NCBI RefSeq assembly: GCF_048270265.1
Contig: NZ_JBLWTD010000006.1
Span: forward strand, 62,001-126,000
Direction of reading: 5' to 3'
Length of the DNA: 64,000 nucleotides
Origin: Maricaulis sp048270265
Lineage (GTDB): Bacteria; Pseudomonadota; Alphaproteobacteria; Caulobacterales; Maricaulaceae
Part shown: piece by piece, positions 1-8,568 of the stretch
Layout of the letters: each line of letters starts with the position of its first letter
Position numbering within the stretch: the stretch's first letter is position 1
Notes under the pieces: model-generated
The model's input: the letters and a program-made list of their open reading frames with translations, nothing else
What the model was told of the DNA's origin: nothing
The model's database searches: none
Program-made: the position numbers and the translations under genes

Positions 1-445
1 TCGCGCCATGGCCGACGGTGACGCCAGGCATGATGGTCGCGTCCCAGCCGATCCAGACATCATGCCCAATCGTGATACCGCCCTTGTTGGGCCAGGGCCC
101 GGGATCGGGCTCGCCCCAGCAGCCGAAGATGGGGAAGGGATAGGTGGAGAGCCGGTCGGCGAAATGATTGCCGCCATTGAGCACGAAGCTGGCATCGGCG
201 GCGATCGAGCAGAATTTGCCGATCACGAGCCGGTCATCGATGAAATCGAAGGCGTATTTCACCTGGTCGGCAAAGCGCGCCGGATCGGTGAAGGAATGGA
301 TATAGCTGTAATCCCCCGCCTCGATCTTGGGATGATCGGCGAGCAGGGGTTTGAGATAGGCCATCGACGGCGCCGCCGGCATGGGATGCAGCGTCATCGG
401 ATCGAGGGCAGGGTGGATGGCGGACGTGGGTGTGGAAGCAGGCAT
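1..445 (-). CDS. Hexapeptide-repeat acyltransferase, CatB/Vat-like (3' end outside window)
   Basis: Reading leftward from the ATG at 445-443, the frame stays open for 148 codons and runs off the window edge, so only the N-terminal part is present. The visible protein contains FIDDRLVIGKFCSIAADASF and ITIGHDVWIGWDATIMPGV, the left-handed beta-helix hexapeptide pattern of xenobiotic/streptogramin/chloramphenicol (CatB, Vat) O-acetyltransferases. The GGNHFADRLSTYPFPIFG segment is also typical of that family and carries the usual catalytic-region His. Known members transfer acetyl from acetyl-CoA to a hydroxyl group of a small molecule; the substrate here cannot be told. The N-terminal ~20 residues are Pro/Ala-rich and may include a few residues before the true start. 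Upstream lies a short gap to the convergently unrelated gene at 595. Confidence 0.8.
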   Translation of the reverse strand, partial: MPASTPTSAIHPALDPMTLHPMPAAPSMAYLKPLLADHPKIEAGDYSYIHSFTDPARFADQVKYAFDFIDDRLVIGKFCSIAADASFVLNGGNHFADRLSTYPFPIFGCWGEPDPGPWPNKGGITIGHDVWIGWDATIMPGVTVGHGA

Positions 446-594
446 GAGCGGACTCCGGGCGTAATTTCACAAATCATCGGGTGAAATGCGCCCCCGGTCT
501 CCCGAGCGGCGCGGCTTAGCCGCGCTGGTCCATGTCGCTCTCCATTGGTCTGGCAGTCAACATACAGTCCGCCCCGCCCTGTGATCAAGGGGCA

Positions 595-1980
595 CTATTC
601 GGTCTCCGATCCGCCCAGGATGGCATCGGTCACCGAGATCTGGGTCTGGCCGTCCGCATCGACCGTGACCGAGGCATAGTTGGTCAGCTGGCCAGCGGCT
701 GCCCGTTCGGCATAGTCGATGAATTGTTGCGGCGAGGGGAGCGAATCGAATGCCCCGAGGAGGAACAGGCCTTCCTGGTTGCGGCTGGCCAGCAAGTAGG
801 GTGCGCTGCCAGGTCCCGTCAGGGAAAGGCCGGGGGCGAGGATAACGCGGTAGGACGAGCCCGGATCGCGGCTGGCAGCGATATAGCGCAGGACTTCGCC
901 ATCGGCTCCCAGATCGCTCCAGGCGAGGGTGTGGCGGCCATTGTTGAACTCCGGCAGACCGAGAAAGCATTGCCGTGCTTCTGCCAGCTCAGCCTGTTCG
1001 AAGTGGAGCTGCAGCATCACCGCATCGCCAACGCCGGGTGTTCCGGGTTCGGCTGCATCGCCTGCTGCCAGGGCGTCGCAATGCGCCAGATGGGCTTCAA
1101 TCCCGGGCAGGTCCGCAAACAAGTCGGCCGCGATCGCATCAATCTGGTCGTTCGTGAGTTCGCCATCATGGGTCAGGCGGAGTTTCAGCGACCAGCCGTG
1201 GACGAGCGAAAGCCAGAGGCCGGTTCGCGTGGTGCCCTGGGCGAATATTCCGCGCCGTACTGGAAGTCCGGCGAAATCCAGCAGGTCTGAACTGACTTCG
1301 CGCGGGTGATTGAAGGCGACGTTGATCTGCTCGACGGTTCCGTCATACAGGGCGTCCAGCGTGTCGGTGCTGGTGATCCGGGACATGAAGACTGTGATGC
1401 GGGGGGCGGGGATGTCGCCCATCATATACTGACATTCTTCATCCGTGCCGGTCGCATTGAGGTTGCTCATATAGGCCCGAACGGCGCCACCGAGCCGTGT
1501 CGGGCAATGGGCGGCCGTGAAGACATGTTCCGGATTGCTGTCCAGGTCGCGCCAGAACAGGGCGAGCTCGATATCGCTCAGCGCCCGCAGCTCCTGCCCG
1601 ACCCGAAACCAGGAATCCCGGTCCTGCGCGCGGTAATAGGCCTGTTCCGCCAGTCCGAGCGCGGCCTGCAGCAGCTCGCCGGCATCGGGTTCATCGCGAA
1701 CCAGGGCGGCGGCGCGTTCGGCCATTTCGGCGGCTTCACGATGACGTTCCTGCCCGTCCCGGATTTGCGCCAGCACATAGAGGCCGTCGAACCGGTCCTG
1801 CAGGGTTTCCGCGGCGGCAATGGCGCGTTCGGTTTCAGCCGCAGCGCCATTGAGATCGCCACTCTGGGCGAGCGTGATCGCGGCGTTTATCCTGTTTTGC
1901 GCCTCGGTCGTGTCCTGCGCGACGGCTGTCGACTGGAGCGAAAATCCGATGAGTGCGCAAAGCGCTAGCGTGCGAAGCAT
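595..1980 (-). CDS. Secreted hypothetical protein with helical TPR-like N-terminus
   Basis: 461 residues. The N-terminus is a signal peptide (hydrophobic LALCALIGFSL, AVA-Q cleavage around residue 21/22), so the protein is periplasmic or exported. Residues ~25-135 are Ala/Glu-rich helices with the spacing of tetratricopeptide-like repeats. The C-terminal two thirds are mixed alpha/beta with a few Cys (for example AAHCPTRLGG and EARQCFLG) and no catalytic motif I recognise. It lies 109 bases downstream of the MoxR-type ATPase on the same strand and could be co-transcribed with it, but nothing in the sequence links the two functions. I do not recognise the family and assign no function. Base and codon usage match the neighbours. 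Confidence 0.75.
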   Translation of the reverse strand: MLRTLALCALIGFSLQSTAVAQDTTEAQNRINAAITLAQSGDLNGAAAETERAIAAAETLQDRFDGLYVLAQIRDGQERHREAAEMAERAAALVRDEPDAGELLQAALGLAEQAYYRAQDRDSWFRVGQELRALSDIELALFWRDLDSNPEHVFTAAHCPTRLGGAVRAYMSNLNATGTDEECQYMMGDIPAPRITVFMSRITSTDTLDALYDGTVEQINVAFNHPREVSSDLLDFAGLPVRRGIFAQGTTRTGLWLSLVHGWSLKLRLTHDGELTNDQIDAIAADLFADLPGIEAHLAHCDALAAGDAAEPGTPGVGDAVMLQLHFEQAELAEARQCFLGLPEFNNGRHTLAWSDLGADGEVLRYIAASRDPGSSYRVILAPGLSLTGPGSAPYLLASRNQEGLFLLGAFDSLPSPQQFIDYAERAAAGQLTNYASVTVDADGQTQISVTDAILGGSETE

Positions 1981-2089
1981 GACGATCCCCCGATCCGGGC
2001 TGACCGCAAAATGTGGCCGCCAAGGAGAAAGTCTCCTGCCTCAATCGGGCAAATGCAAGGCAGGCGTGCGCTTTGGGCGAATTCGCCCT

Positions 2090-2977
2090 TTAGCCTGCGC
2101 CCGGTCCACCACCTGGCCCGCGCCCCGGTCCACCGGCCGGCGCTCTGCGCGCCATGAAGGCCAGTTTCTCGAACAGCATCACATCCTGCTCATTCTTCAA
2201 CAGGGCGCCATGCAGCGGCGGGATCAGCTTGCGCGGGTCCTTCTCGCTCAGCAGGGCCGGGTCGATATCCTCGATCAGGAGGAGTTTGAGCCAGTCGAGC
2301 AATTCGGAGGTCGAGGGCTTTTTCTTGACGCCGGGGACCGAGCGGATCTCGTAGAACATCTTCAGCGCTTCGGCGAGCAGCCGGCTTTTGAGGCCCGGGA
2401 AGTGGACCTCGACAATGGCGCGCATCATCTCTTCGTCGGGGAAGGCGATGAAGTGGAAGAAACAGCGGCGCAGGAAGGCGTCCGGCAATTCCTTCTCATT
2501 GTTCGAGGTGATGATGACGACGGGGCGTTCAACGGCCTTGATGGTCTCGCCGGTCTCGTAGACATGGAATTCCATCCGGTCGAGCTCCTGAAGGAGGTCG
2601 TTGGGGAATTCGATATCGGCCTTGTCGATTTCATCGATCAGCAGGACGGAGCGCTTCTCGGCCGTGAAGGCCTCCCACAGCTTGCCCTTGCGGATATAAT
2701 TGGAGATGTCGTGCACGCGCTCATCGCCGAGCTGGCTGTCGCGCAGACGCCCGACGGCGTCATACTCATACAGACCCTGGCGTGCCTTTGTCGTGGATTT
2801 GATGTGCCACTCGAGTAACGGCATGCCGAGGGCATCCGCCACCTGGCGCGCCAGTTCGGTTTTCCCCGTGCCCGGCTCGCCCTTGACGAGCAGCGGACGC
2901 TCCAGAGCGATCGCGGCGTTAACCGCGGCGCTCAATTCGCTGTCAGCGACGTAACTGTCTGTACCTTGAAAACGCAT
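2090..2977 (-). CDS. MoxR-type AAA+ ATPase
   Basis: 295 residues with a P-loop GEPGTGKT (residues 33-40), a Walker B LLIDEIDKAD near residue 115 and a sensor-1-type VVIITSNNEKELPDAFLRRC. This is the standard AAA_5/MoxR arrangement. MoxR ATPases act as chaperones that insert cofactors or assemble partner complexes, usually together with a von Willebrand factor A (CoxE-like) protein encoded next door. No VWA gene follows here: the downstream gene at 595 is an unrelated secreted protein. The C-terminus ends in a low-complexity Gly/Pro/Arg tail (about 20 residues). The ATG at 2977 starts right at a conserved MRFQGT block, so the start is probably right. Confidence 0.88.
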   Translation of the reverse strand: MRFQGTDSYVADSELSAAVNAAIALERPLLVKGEPGTGKTELARQVADALGMPLLEWHIKSTTKARQGLYEYDAVGRLRDSQLGDERVHDISNYIRKGKLWEAFTAEKRSVLLIDEIDKADIEFPNDLLQELDRMEFHVYETGETIKAVERPVVIITSNNEKELPDAFLRRCFFHFIAFPDEEMMRAIVEVHFPGLKSRLLAEALKMFYEIRSVPGVKKKPSTSELLDWLKLLLIEDIDPALLSEKDPRKLIPPLHGALLKNEQDVMLFEKLAFMARRAPAGGPGRGPGGGPGAG

Positions 2978-3119
2978 GCCATCGACTTAGCGCGATTATG
3001 CAAGCGAGGGTAGGGGCGCGATTCAGCTCCGGCAAAAGCGGCAGCTTCGATGTGCCATTAACAATCCATAAAGCGAATCCCCGCCGCATGGGGACATGAT
3101 TCAATCAGGAGTGCGTTCC

Positions 3120-3833
3120 ATGCCGATCGAGCTTACGCCAACCCGCAATTTCTACAGCTTCGACTGGAAGACCGGAAAGATCGCCGATTGCGATCCCAAC
3201 TTCCCGACGACGCTGCATGCCTGGGATGGTGAGGCGCTCGATCTGCTACAGCCGGAAACGGCCTTTTTCGGTTTCGTCCAGGAAGGCGAGGCTGTGATCG
3301 AATGCGCCTCCGGCCGCTTCACGCTGAAGCCGGGCATGTATTTCTCCGCCAATGACCAGGTGACGATTTCAGGCGGACGCGGCATCGTCATCGCCCGCGA
3401 TCGCGCCCAGGGCTTTTTCATGCTTGGCGGTCCGGTCGAGGACAAGGGCCGGCTGAAATATATTGATGGCTGCACCGACAGCCTGCTGATCCCGCCGGTA
3501 CGGATGGGCGATGCCTGTCTCAACCTGCTCTATTTCCCGCCAGGCATTGACCAGACTCCGCACACGCATCCATCCGATCGTATCGGGGTCGTGTTCTCGG
3601 GCCGCGGTGAATGCGTGACGCCGGAGGGCATCATTCCGCTTGAGCCGGGCGTGATGTTCCGCATCCCGTTCGAGGGGAATCACAAATTCCGCACTTTCGA
3701 CAGCGAGATGCGCGTGATCGCCTATCATCCCGACAGTGATTTCGGCCCGCAGGACGAGGATCACCCGATGATCAACCGCACCATGGTTGACGGGGTCTCG
3801 GCCAACAAGATCGACAAGATCCGTACCGCCTGA
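3120..3833 (+). CDS. Cupin-domain protein
   Basis: 237 residues from the ATG at 3120, chosen over the ATG at 3096 because AGGAG at 3107-3111 is spaced 8 bases from it. The protein is a bicupin-like beta-barrel. Its C-terminal half has the metal-site motif PHTHPSDRIGVVFSGRGE and a second conserved block EPGVMFRIPFEGNHKF. The N-terminal half has a weaker cupin repeat (FVQEGEAVIECASGRFTLKPG). Cupins of this kind bind a metal and may be dioxygenases, isomerases or sugar-modifying enzymes, so the reaction is not predictable. It ends six bases before the convergent NeuB-type gene. Given the surrounding sugar-biosynthesis genes a role in that pathway is conceivable, but this is inference only. Confidence 0.75.
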   Translation: MPIELTPTRNFYSFDWKTGKIADCDPNFPTTLHAWDGEALDLLQPETAFFGFVQEGEAVIECASGRFTLKPGMYFSANDQVTISGGRGIVIARDRAQGFFMLGGPVEDKGRLKYIDGCTDSLLIPPVRMGDACLNLLYFPPGIDQTPHTHPSDRIGVVFSGRGECVTPEGIIPLEPGVMFRIPFEGNHKFRTFDSEMRVIAYHPDSDFGPQDEDHPMINRTMVDGVSANKIDKIRTA

Positions 3834-3839
3834 TTTTCG

Positions 3840-4745
3840 CTATTTGTATTGCGGGCGCAGCCAGACGCCGTTCGCGGCCTCGGTCGGCAGTCCCGTGTCC
3901 GGATCATAGACGCCGCGGCGCAGATTATTGCGCCGATTGATCTCGCTCGCGGCGGGGCGTTTTTCACCATCGCCGAGGGCTGTGGCCAGAGCGGCCAGAT
4001 CGCGGGCGAGGCTGGCAAATTCATCCATCTCCATCGCAAAGGGATGATCCGGGCCCGCGCTCGTGCGGTCGAAGGTGACGTGTTTCTCGATCACCGTCGC
4101 ACCGAGCGCCGCCGCTGCGATCGGTGCGACATGCCCCGGTGAATGATCCGACAGACCAACCGGCAGGCCGAAGGTGGATTTCAGCGTCGTGATGGCATTG
4201 AGATTGAGATCGTCCCAGCTGGGCGGATAGCTCGCCGTGCATTGCAGGACGGTCAGATCGCTGCAGCCAGAGGTCTGCAGGGTTTTGATCGCGGTCGCGA
4301 CCTCTTCCAGATAACTCGCCCCGGTCGACATGATGACGGCCTTGCCGGTGGCGGCGACTTTCTGCAGCAGCGGTGTGAAGGTCAGATCGCCCGAGGCGAT
4401 CTTGTAGCGCTTGACGCCAATGGCCTCGAGCATGTCGACGGCCTCCAGGTCGAAGGGCGTCGACATGAATTCAATGCCGTTCTCGTCGCAGCAGGCCTTG
4501 AGCTGTGGCAGCCAGTGATCGGGCAGGCCCTGATTGGTGAAGGCGGCATAGCGCGGATTGTCGATCCATTCCCCGGTGGCGGCATCCTTCGCCTTGCGGG
4601 CAATCAGGCCTTCGCGGGTCAGCGACTGAAATTTGGCGATCTGCGCGCCGGCGCGGGCGCTGGCCTCGATATAGCGTTTGGCTTCATCCAGGCTGCCGCC
4701 ATGATTGGAGCCGATTTCGGCGATCAGTGTGGTGGCGGCGCTCAT
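3840..4745 (-). CDS. NeuB-family nonulosonate synthase lacking the SAF domain
   Basis: 301 residues. It has the TIM-barrel motifs of sialic/legionaminic/pseudaminic acid synthases: IAEIGSNHGG at the N-terminus, STPFDLEAVDML, RYKIASGDLTFTPLL, IMSTGASYLEE, VGLSDHSPGH and ATVIEKHVTFDR. Family members condense phosphoenolpyruvate with a 6-carbon amino sugar to make a 9-carbon nonulosonic acid. Usual length is about 340-360 residues including a C-terminal SAF (antifreeze-like) domain that caps the partner active site. Here the protein stops shortly after the barrel (GVWLRPQYK) and no SAF segment is visible in any frame before the convergent cupin gene ends. The start overlaps the stop of the upstream cytidylyltransferase (ATGA). 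It is the last gene of the FlmG-led operon. A second, full-length synthase lies at 17066. Confidence 0.88.
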   Translation of the reverse strand: MSAATTLIAEIGSNHGGSLDEAKRYIEASARAGAQIAKFQSLTREGLIARKAKDAATGEWIDNPRYAAFTNQGLPDHWLPQLKACCDENGIEFMSTPFDLEAVDMLEAIGVKRYKIASGDLTFTPLLQKVAATGKAVIMSTGASYLEEVATAIKTLQTSGCSDLTVLQCTASYPPSWDDLNLNAITTLKSTFGLPVGLSDHSPGHVAPIAAAALGATVIEKHVTFDRTSAGPDHPFAMEMDEFASLARDLAALATALGDGEKRPAASEINRRNNLRRGVYDPDTGLPTEAANGVWLRPQYK

Positions 4746-5470
4746 GATGCGATCCTTTGCTGTTGCTGCCGGCCCTGCGCCATTTCGGCCAGCAGGGCGC
4801 AGATATGCCCGATATCGGCGGGCCAGGCGCGCGCCTCAAGGCTTGAATGGATCATGCGGACAAACTCCAGCTCGTCGGCGGTATCGACCGAGAGGTCGAA
4901 TTCGGGATGGTGCAGCTCGTCAGGAAAAGCGACGGTGAGACAGCGATAGGCACCGGGGTTCTCGCGGATCCGCAGGGTGACATGCTCGCGCTCGCGATCC
5001 GTGGTCGCACTGTCGCTGTCGATCTGGCGCAATACGCGCGTCTCGACGATTTCCGCGCGCAGACCCTTGGGCAGATGCCCCGCTTCCGGCCGGGTGTATT
5101 CGGCGCCATGGGCGCGGTGTTCGGCGACGCAGCGGGCAATCACCCCGGGGTCGCGAAACGGGCTGTCCGAGGTGATGCGCACCAGCGTGTCGGCAAGGCT
5201 CATATCGGCGGCGCGCACGAAACGGCTCAGCACATCGTGCTCGGAACCGCGGCACACCCGGATACCTTCGGCCTGAGCCAGATCGGCGATCACATTGTCA
5301 CGGCGCGCGGTGGTGGTGGCGATCAACAGCTCGTCGACGCCTTCGATATGGCGCAGGCGGCGGCACTGATAGGCCAGCAGCGAGACATCATCGTGCAGGG
5401 GCTCGAGGATCTTGCCGGGCAGACGGCTGGAGCCCATCCGGGCCTGGATGACGGCAACGCAACGCTTCAT
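4742..5470 (-). CDS. SpsF/PseF-type cytidylyltransferase
   Basis: 242 residues. It begins MKRCVAVIQARMGSSRLPGK, the nucleotide-binding signature of CMP-sugar (SpsF, PseF, NeuA-like) cytidylyltransferases, followed by GSEHDVLSRFVRA and LVRITSDSPFRDPGVI, which contribute metal and sugar binding. Such enzymes activate a nonulosonic acid as CMP-sugar for a glycosyltransferase. The open frame runs on upstream to 5881, but the family start at 5470 overlaps the stop of the upstream ATP-grasp gene in an ATGA, so I use it. A paralogue is at 21189. The pairing with the SAF-less NeuB-type gene immediately downstream suggests that the two act on the same acid. Confidence 0.87.
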   Translation of the reverse strand: MKRCVAVIQARMGSSRLPGKILEPLHDDVSLLAYQCRRLRHIEGVDELLIATTTARRDNVIADLAQAEGIRVCRGSEHDVLSRFVRAADMSLADTLVRITSDSPFRDPGVIARCVAEHRAHGAEYTRPEAGHLPKGLRAEIVETRVLRQIDSDSATTDREREHVTLRIRENPGAYRCLTVAFPDELHHPEFDLSVDTADELEFVRMIHSSLEARAWPADIGHICALLAEMAQGRQQQQRIAS

Positions 5471-6516
5471 GTGACGCTTTTCCAATCGAGCGGGATCTCT
5501 ATGTCCTGCCAGGACCTGACCATTCGCTTGGGAGAATAGGGCGGAAAGGTTGACGGGATATGGCCGGCGAGATGCTCCGGTCCGGACAGCATGCGCACCA
5601 GCAGGGCGGGCACGTTGAGACCCGCCAGCGTCATCAGATAGCCAAACCCCCACATGCGCGGATTGATCTCCAGCAGATAGGCCGGGGCATCGGGTGAGGG
5701 ACGTTTCAGCTCGACGGCGGCGAGGCCGTGCCAGGGACCGGTGGCGCGCAGGATCGCCAGACCGGCCTCGGTCAGGCCCGGGTCGACCACGGTCTCCCCG
5801 GCGATGGCGGCGCCGCCGCTGGGCGGATTGGTCTGCAGCTTGCGATGCAGGGTCGAGACGATCAGCTCGCCGCGATTCCACAGCGTGCCGATGGTGTAGA
5901 TCGTCTCCGGCCCGCCAGGGATGCGTTGCTGCACCAGGCTGGGCCCGTGGGCGGCGACGGTCTCGGGCCAGTCGCGCTTGAGGGTCGCCATGTCAGCCGG
6001 ATAACTGACGCCGCGCGCGCCGCGCGAACAGCGTGGTTTGAGCACGCAGGGGAAATCACCATCCCAGCGGTCCAGATCGGCTGTGCTGTCGGGCTGCAGG
6101 GTTTGCGGCACAGGCAGGCCGGCCTCGGCGATGCGTGTCAGGAGCAGGCCCTTGTCGATGCCGAAGCGAAGCACCTCCGGATCGGGCACAGGCACGCGCA
6201 GGCCATCCATTGCCCATTCCCGCGCCACGGGCGCCAGCGCCGCGGCTTCGGCTTCCGAACCGGGAATGACGATGTCGAGCCCGTGCGTGGCGCAGATCTC
6301 GCGCACCGTGCGGCGATAGGCATCGGTGTCGCTGGCGGCCGGCAGCAGCCGGGCTTCAACGCCGGGCTCGAACAGGCCGGCGGCGAGGGGATTGAGATCG
6401 GCGGCGACGATTTTCAGCGCGCTGTCGGCGCCCTTGAGCGAGCGCACCGTGCCCAGCCCGGGCGGCGCGCCGACGCCGGTCACGAGGACACCGCTGGAGA
6501 GTTCGTGCGGCATCAT
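5467..6516 (-). CDS. ATP-grasp domain protein (carboxylate-amine ligase-like)
   Basis: 349 residues. The N-terminal ~110 residues form a Rossmann-like preATP-grasp fold (VLVTGVGAPPGLGTVRSL). The ATP-grasp core follows with DFPCVLKPRCSRGARGV, VQQRIPGG and YLLEINPRMWG, the last carrying the Mg-binding Glu and Asn. It resembles PylC and carbamoyl-phosphate-synthase-like ligases, which join a carboxylate to an amine through an acylphosphate. The substrate is unknown. In this operon it could attach an amino acid or similar group to a nonulosonic acid or its precursor, which is inference. It overlaps both neighbours by four bases (ATGA), so translational coupling is likely. Confidence 0.82.
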   Translation of the reverse strand: MMPHELSSGVLVTGVGAPPGLGTVRSLKGADSALKIVAADLNPLAAGLFEPGVEARLLPAASDTDAYRRTVREICATHGLDIVIPGSEAEAAALAPVAREWAMDGLRVPVPDPEVLRFGIDKGLLLTRIAEAGLPVPQTLQPDSTADLDRWDGDFPCVLKPRCSRGARGVSYPADMATLKRDWPETVAAHGPSLVQQRIPGGPETIYTIGTLWNRGELIVSTLHRKLQTNPPSGGAAIAGETVVDPGLTEAGLAILRATGPWHGLAAVELKRPSPDAPAYLLEINPRMWGFGYLMTLAGLNVPALLVRMLSGPEHLAGHIPSTFPPYSPKRMVRSWQDIEIPLDWKSVT

Positions 6517-7529
6517 GCCGGTCTCCAGATGTCGAGCGAGCGGCCGAGCCGGGTTTCCAGCGCGTCAATCTCCGGTGCGAAGCGCGCCTCGAGCCGGGCG
6601 CGGATGGCGGGGTCCATGGGCGGGACCTTCACCGGTGCGGCGCCGGGCGGTGGGTAAACACCATCGGCGGTTGATGCCGAGGAGATCCCGGTCACCGGCG
6701 CGACCAGTTCGGCGTGCAGGGCCTCGAAGCTTTCGCCGCTGCGATCGTCATAGGCGCCGGCCAGTACCGGCAGTTTGGCGGCCGGAATGCCGCCGGTATT
6801 GAAGCGCTCCTGCAGCGAGACCGGTGCATCGGGATCGATTGCGAGGAAGTCGAATATCCGGCGCACCGTGTCCGGCGCGTCCCGGTCGAGTTCGTCCTGC
6901 AGCAGGACCAGCGTCCGGTCGAAACGGTCGAGCCATGGCGCCAGCTTGGCGGCATATCTGCCGGTATCGGTATAGAGCCACTGAAAGCCCCAATGGGCCG
7001 CCTTGCGTTCCGCCTCGATCTCCAGCGTCTTGCCGAAGGAGAGGAATTCGGCGTCGCGGCGGACATTCTGCAGATAGTGCGACCAGGCCCGGTCGACCGG
7101 GTTGCGCAGGATGGCGATGACCCGGGTTTGCGGCCCGCACAGTTTCAGCGCCTGCGGCGCGGCGATATCGGCATAGGCGAGGTAGTCCGGCGAGACATCG
7201 CCGGCGCGGGCCTCGTCACGGCGCTGCGCGAACAGGGCCTGGTAGTCGGCCGCCGAGCTGGGCGCGTCGAAATGATAGAATTCCGGCCAGTAGACCTCAC
7301 CCTTCCAGATGTCGGAGAAGAAGCGGCCCTCCTTGCGCGTCGGCGACAGGAAGATGTCCGGATGCTGGCGCAGGTAGTGATAGAGCGAAGTCGTGCCCGA
7401 TTTCGGCGCTCCGATCACCAGAAAATCCGGCCAGCCGGCTGCGGCCGGCGCTTCCGGGCGGGCGTCTTGGTCTGCTGGCACGTGACTCACGCGGCTCTCC
7501 CTTTGTGCCCCGGCTGGCGGGGCTGTCAT
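6513..7529 (-). CDS. PAPS-dependent sulfotransferase family protein
   Basis: 338 residues from the ATG at 7529. A more upstream in-frame start at 7571 would overlap the preceding gene by 20 bases and adds no recognised sequence, so the choice is moderate. FLVIGAPKSGTTSLYHYLRQ (residues ~36-55) is the 5'-phosphosulfate loop, and RVIAILRNPVDRAWSHYLQN is the 3'-phosphate-binding region of bacterial Sulfotransfer domains; a GYDD-like central region and Pro-rich segment follow. These enzymes move sulfate from PAPS to a hydroxyl or amine, often on carbohydrates. Its place between a PseG-like gene and an ATP-grasp gene, in an operon headed by the flagellin glycosyltransferase homologue, suggests sulfation of the flagellar glycan or its precursor. 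Confidence 0.85.
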   Translation of the reverse strand: MTAPPAGAQRESRVSHVPADQDARPEAPAAAGWPDFLVIGAPKSGTTSLYHYLRQHPDIFLSPTRKEGRFFSDIWKGEVYWPEFYHFDAPSSAADYQALFAQRRDEARAGDVSPDYLAYADIAAPQALKLCGPQTRVIAILRNPVDRAWSHYLQNVRRDAEFLSFGKTLEIEAERKAAHWGFQWLYTDTGRYAAKLAPWLDRFDRTLVLLQDELDRDAPDTVRRIFDFLAIDPDAPVSLQERFNTGGIPAAKLPVLAGAYDDRSGESFEALHAELVAPVTGISSASTADGVYPPPGAAPVKVPPMDPAIRARLEARFAPEIDALETRLGRSLDIWRPA

Positions 7530-7551
7530 GCACGCAAATACTGATCCTGAT

Positions 7552-8568
7552 TCAGGATGGCGGACCAGCAATTGCCGTTGAAAGGCTTGCGTCCGGCTGT
7601 GCCGGTACGCGCGAAATCATGGCGTCGATGCGGGCGGCGACACGGGCGGCGCCCTCGCCATCGACGCAGGCCTGCCCGGCTGCGCTGAAGCTCTGCCGCC
7701 GGTCTGCTGCGTCGAGCAGATCCCCCAGTATTCCTTGCAACCGGGTTTCGAAACCGGGTTCGGCCGGGTCGAGGCTGAGGCCGAGCCCGAGGGCCTGGTA
7801 TTGCCGGGCACGGCCATTCTGGTTGGCGGCGATCGGCAGGGCGATGGCGGCCAGCCCGGTGGCGGCGGCCTCGTGCAGCGTGGTTCCCGCCGCCAGAATG
7901 CCGAGATCAGCCGCGCTCAGGGCATCGAGCAATCCGCATTCAGGCAAGGCTGTGGTGCGCGGCGCGGCGCGGCGGATATCGAGGTCGACATTGGCAAGCC
8001 GGGGCATTCCCGCCAGGGCACCGAGTACCCGGTCCAGAATGGTGGTTTCGCTGCCGCCAAGTGAGATGAGCAGGCGTTTCACCTGTGGCTTGACCGTGCG
8101 GGCCGGCAGGCCGGCATATCCGGGCGGAAGCAGGATGTGCGCGCTGCCCGAACATATGCCCGCGGTATCGTCGGCCGGGGTCTGCCCGAAACCCTGATGG
8201 ACGAGCAGGTCCGCCTCGGCGCCGCCGAGATGATTGCCGATCAGGGCCAGCCAGATGCCGGACTGGCGCAGCTGCCGGCACAGATCAGGGTCGGTGGTCT
8301 GCCAGTCGCCGATGAGGCCGTTGACCCGTAATGCGGCGAGCGCCGGCACGAGGCTATCGGCCTCGACGGTGTCGGGGGGCATGTTGCGGATGTCGATCCG
8401 GGCGGCGAGTCTTGCCGGGATGGACTGCGGTGTCCGGCTGATCCAGATGACCCGGTGCCCGGCGTCGAGCAGGGCGTGCGCGAGGGCAGCACAGCGCATC
8501 ACATGGCCCAGGCCGATCCGGGAATCGCCGTCGGCGCGGATGGCCAGGCTGGCGGCCGGCCTGGTCAT
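7552..8568 (-). CDS. PseG-like UDP-sugar hydrolase / glycosyltransferase-fold protein
   Basis: 338 residues. RADGDSRIGLGHVMRCAALA at the N-terminus is the PseG/MurG-like loop including the catalytic His of PseG (GxGHxxR), and LLISLGGSETT plus ILAAGTTLHEAAATGLAAIA are the GT-B nucleotide-sugar binding segments. PseG removes UDP from UDP-2,4-diacetamido-2,4,6-trideoxy-L-altrose to release the sugar for the NeuB-type synthase. A second PseG (18947) sits beside the classical Pse genes, so this copy probably handles a different UDP-sugar for the second synthase at 3840. The start overlaps the stop of the FlmG-like gene by four bases. Confidence 0.82.
   Translation of the reverse strand: MTRPAASLAIRADGDSRIGLGHVMRCAALAHALLDAGHRVIWISRTPQSIPARLAARIDIRNMPPDTVEADSLVPALAALRVNGLIGDWQTTDPDLCRQLRQSGIWLALIGNHLGGAEADLLVHQGFGQTPADDTAGICSGSAHILLPPGYAGLPARTVKPQVKRLLISLGGSETTILDRVLGALAGMPRLANVDLDIRRAAPRTTALPECGLLDALSAADLGILAAGTTLHEAAATGLAAIALPIAANQNGRARQYQALGLGLSLDPAEPGFETRLQGILGDLLDAADRRQSFSAAGQACVDGEGAARVAARIDAMISRVPAQPDASLSTAIAGPPS

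Noticed and set aside
7530..7571. A longer sulfotransferase start at 7571
   Set aside because: It would overlap the upstream gene by 20 bases and adds residues with no similarity to the domain; the shorter start at 7529 is preferred but not proven.
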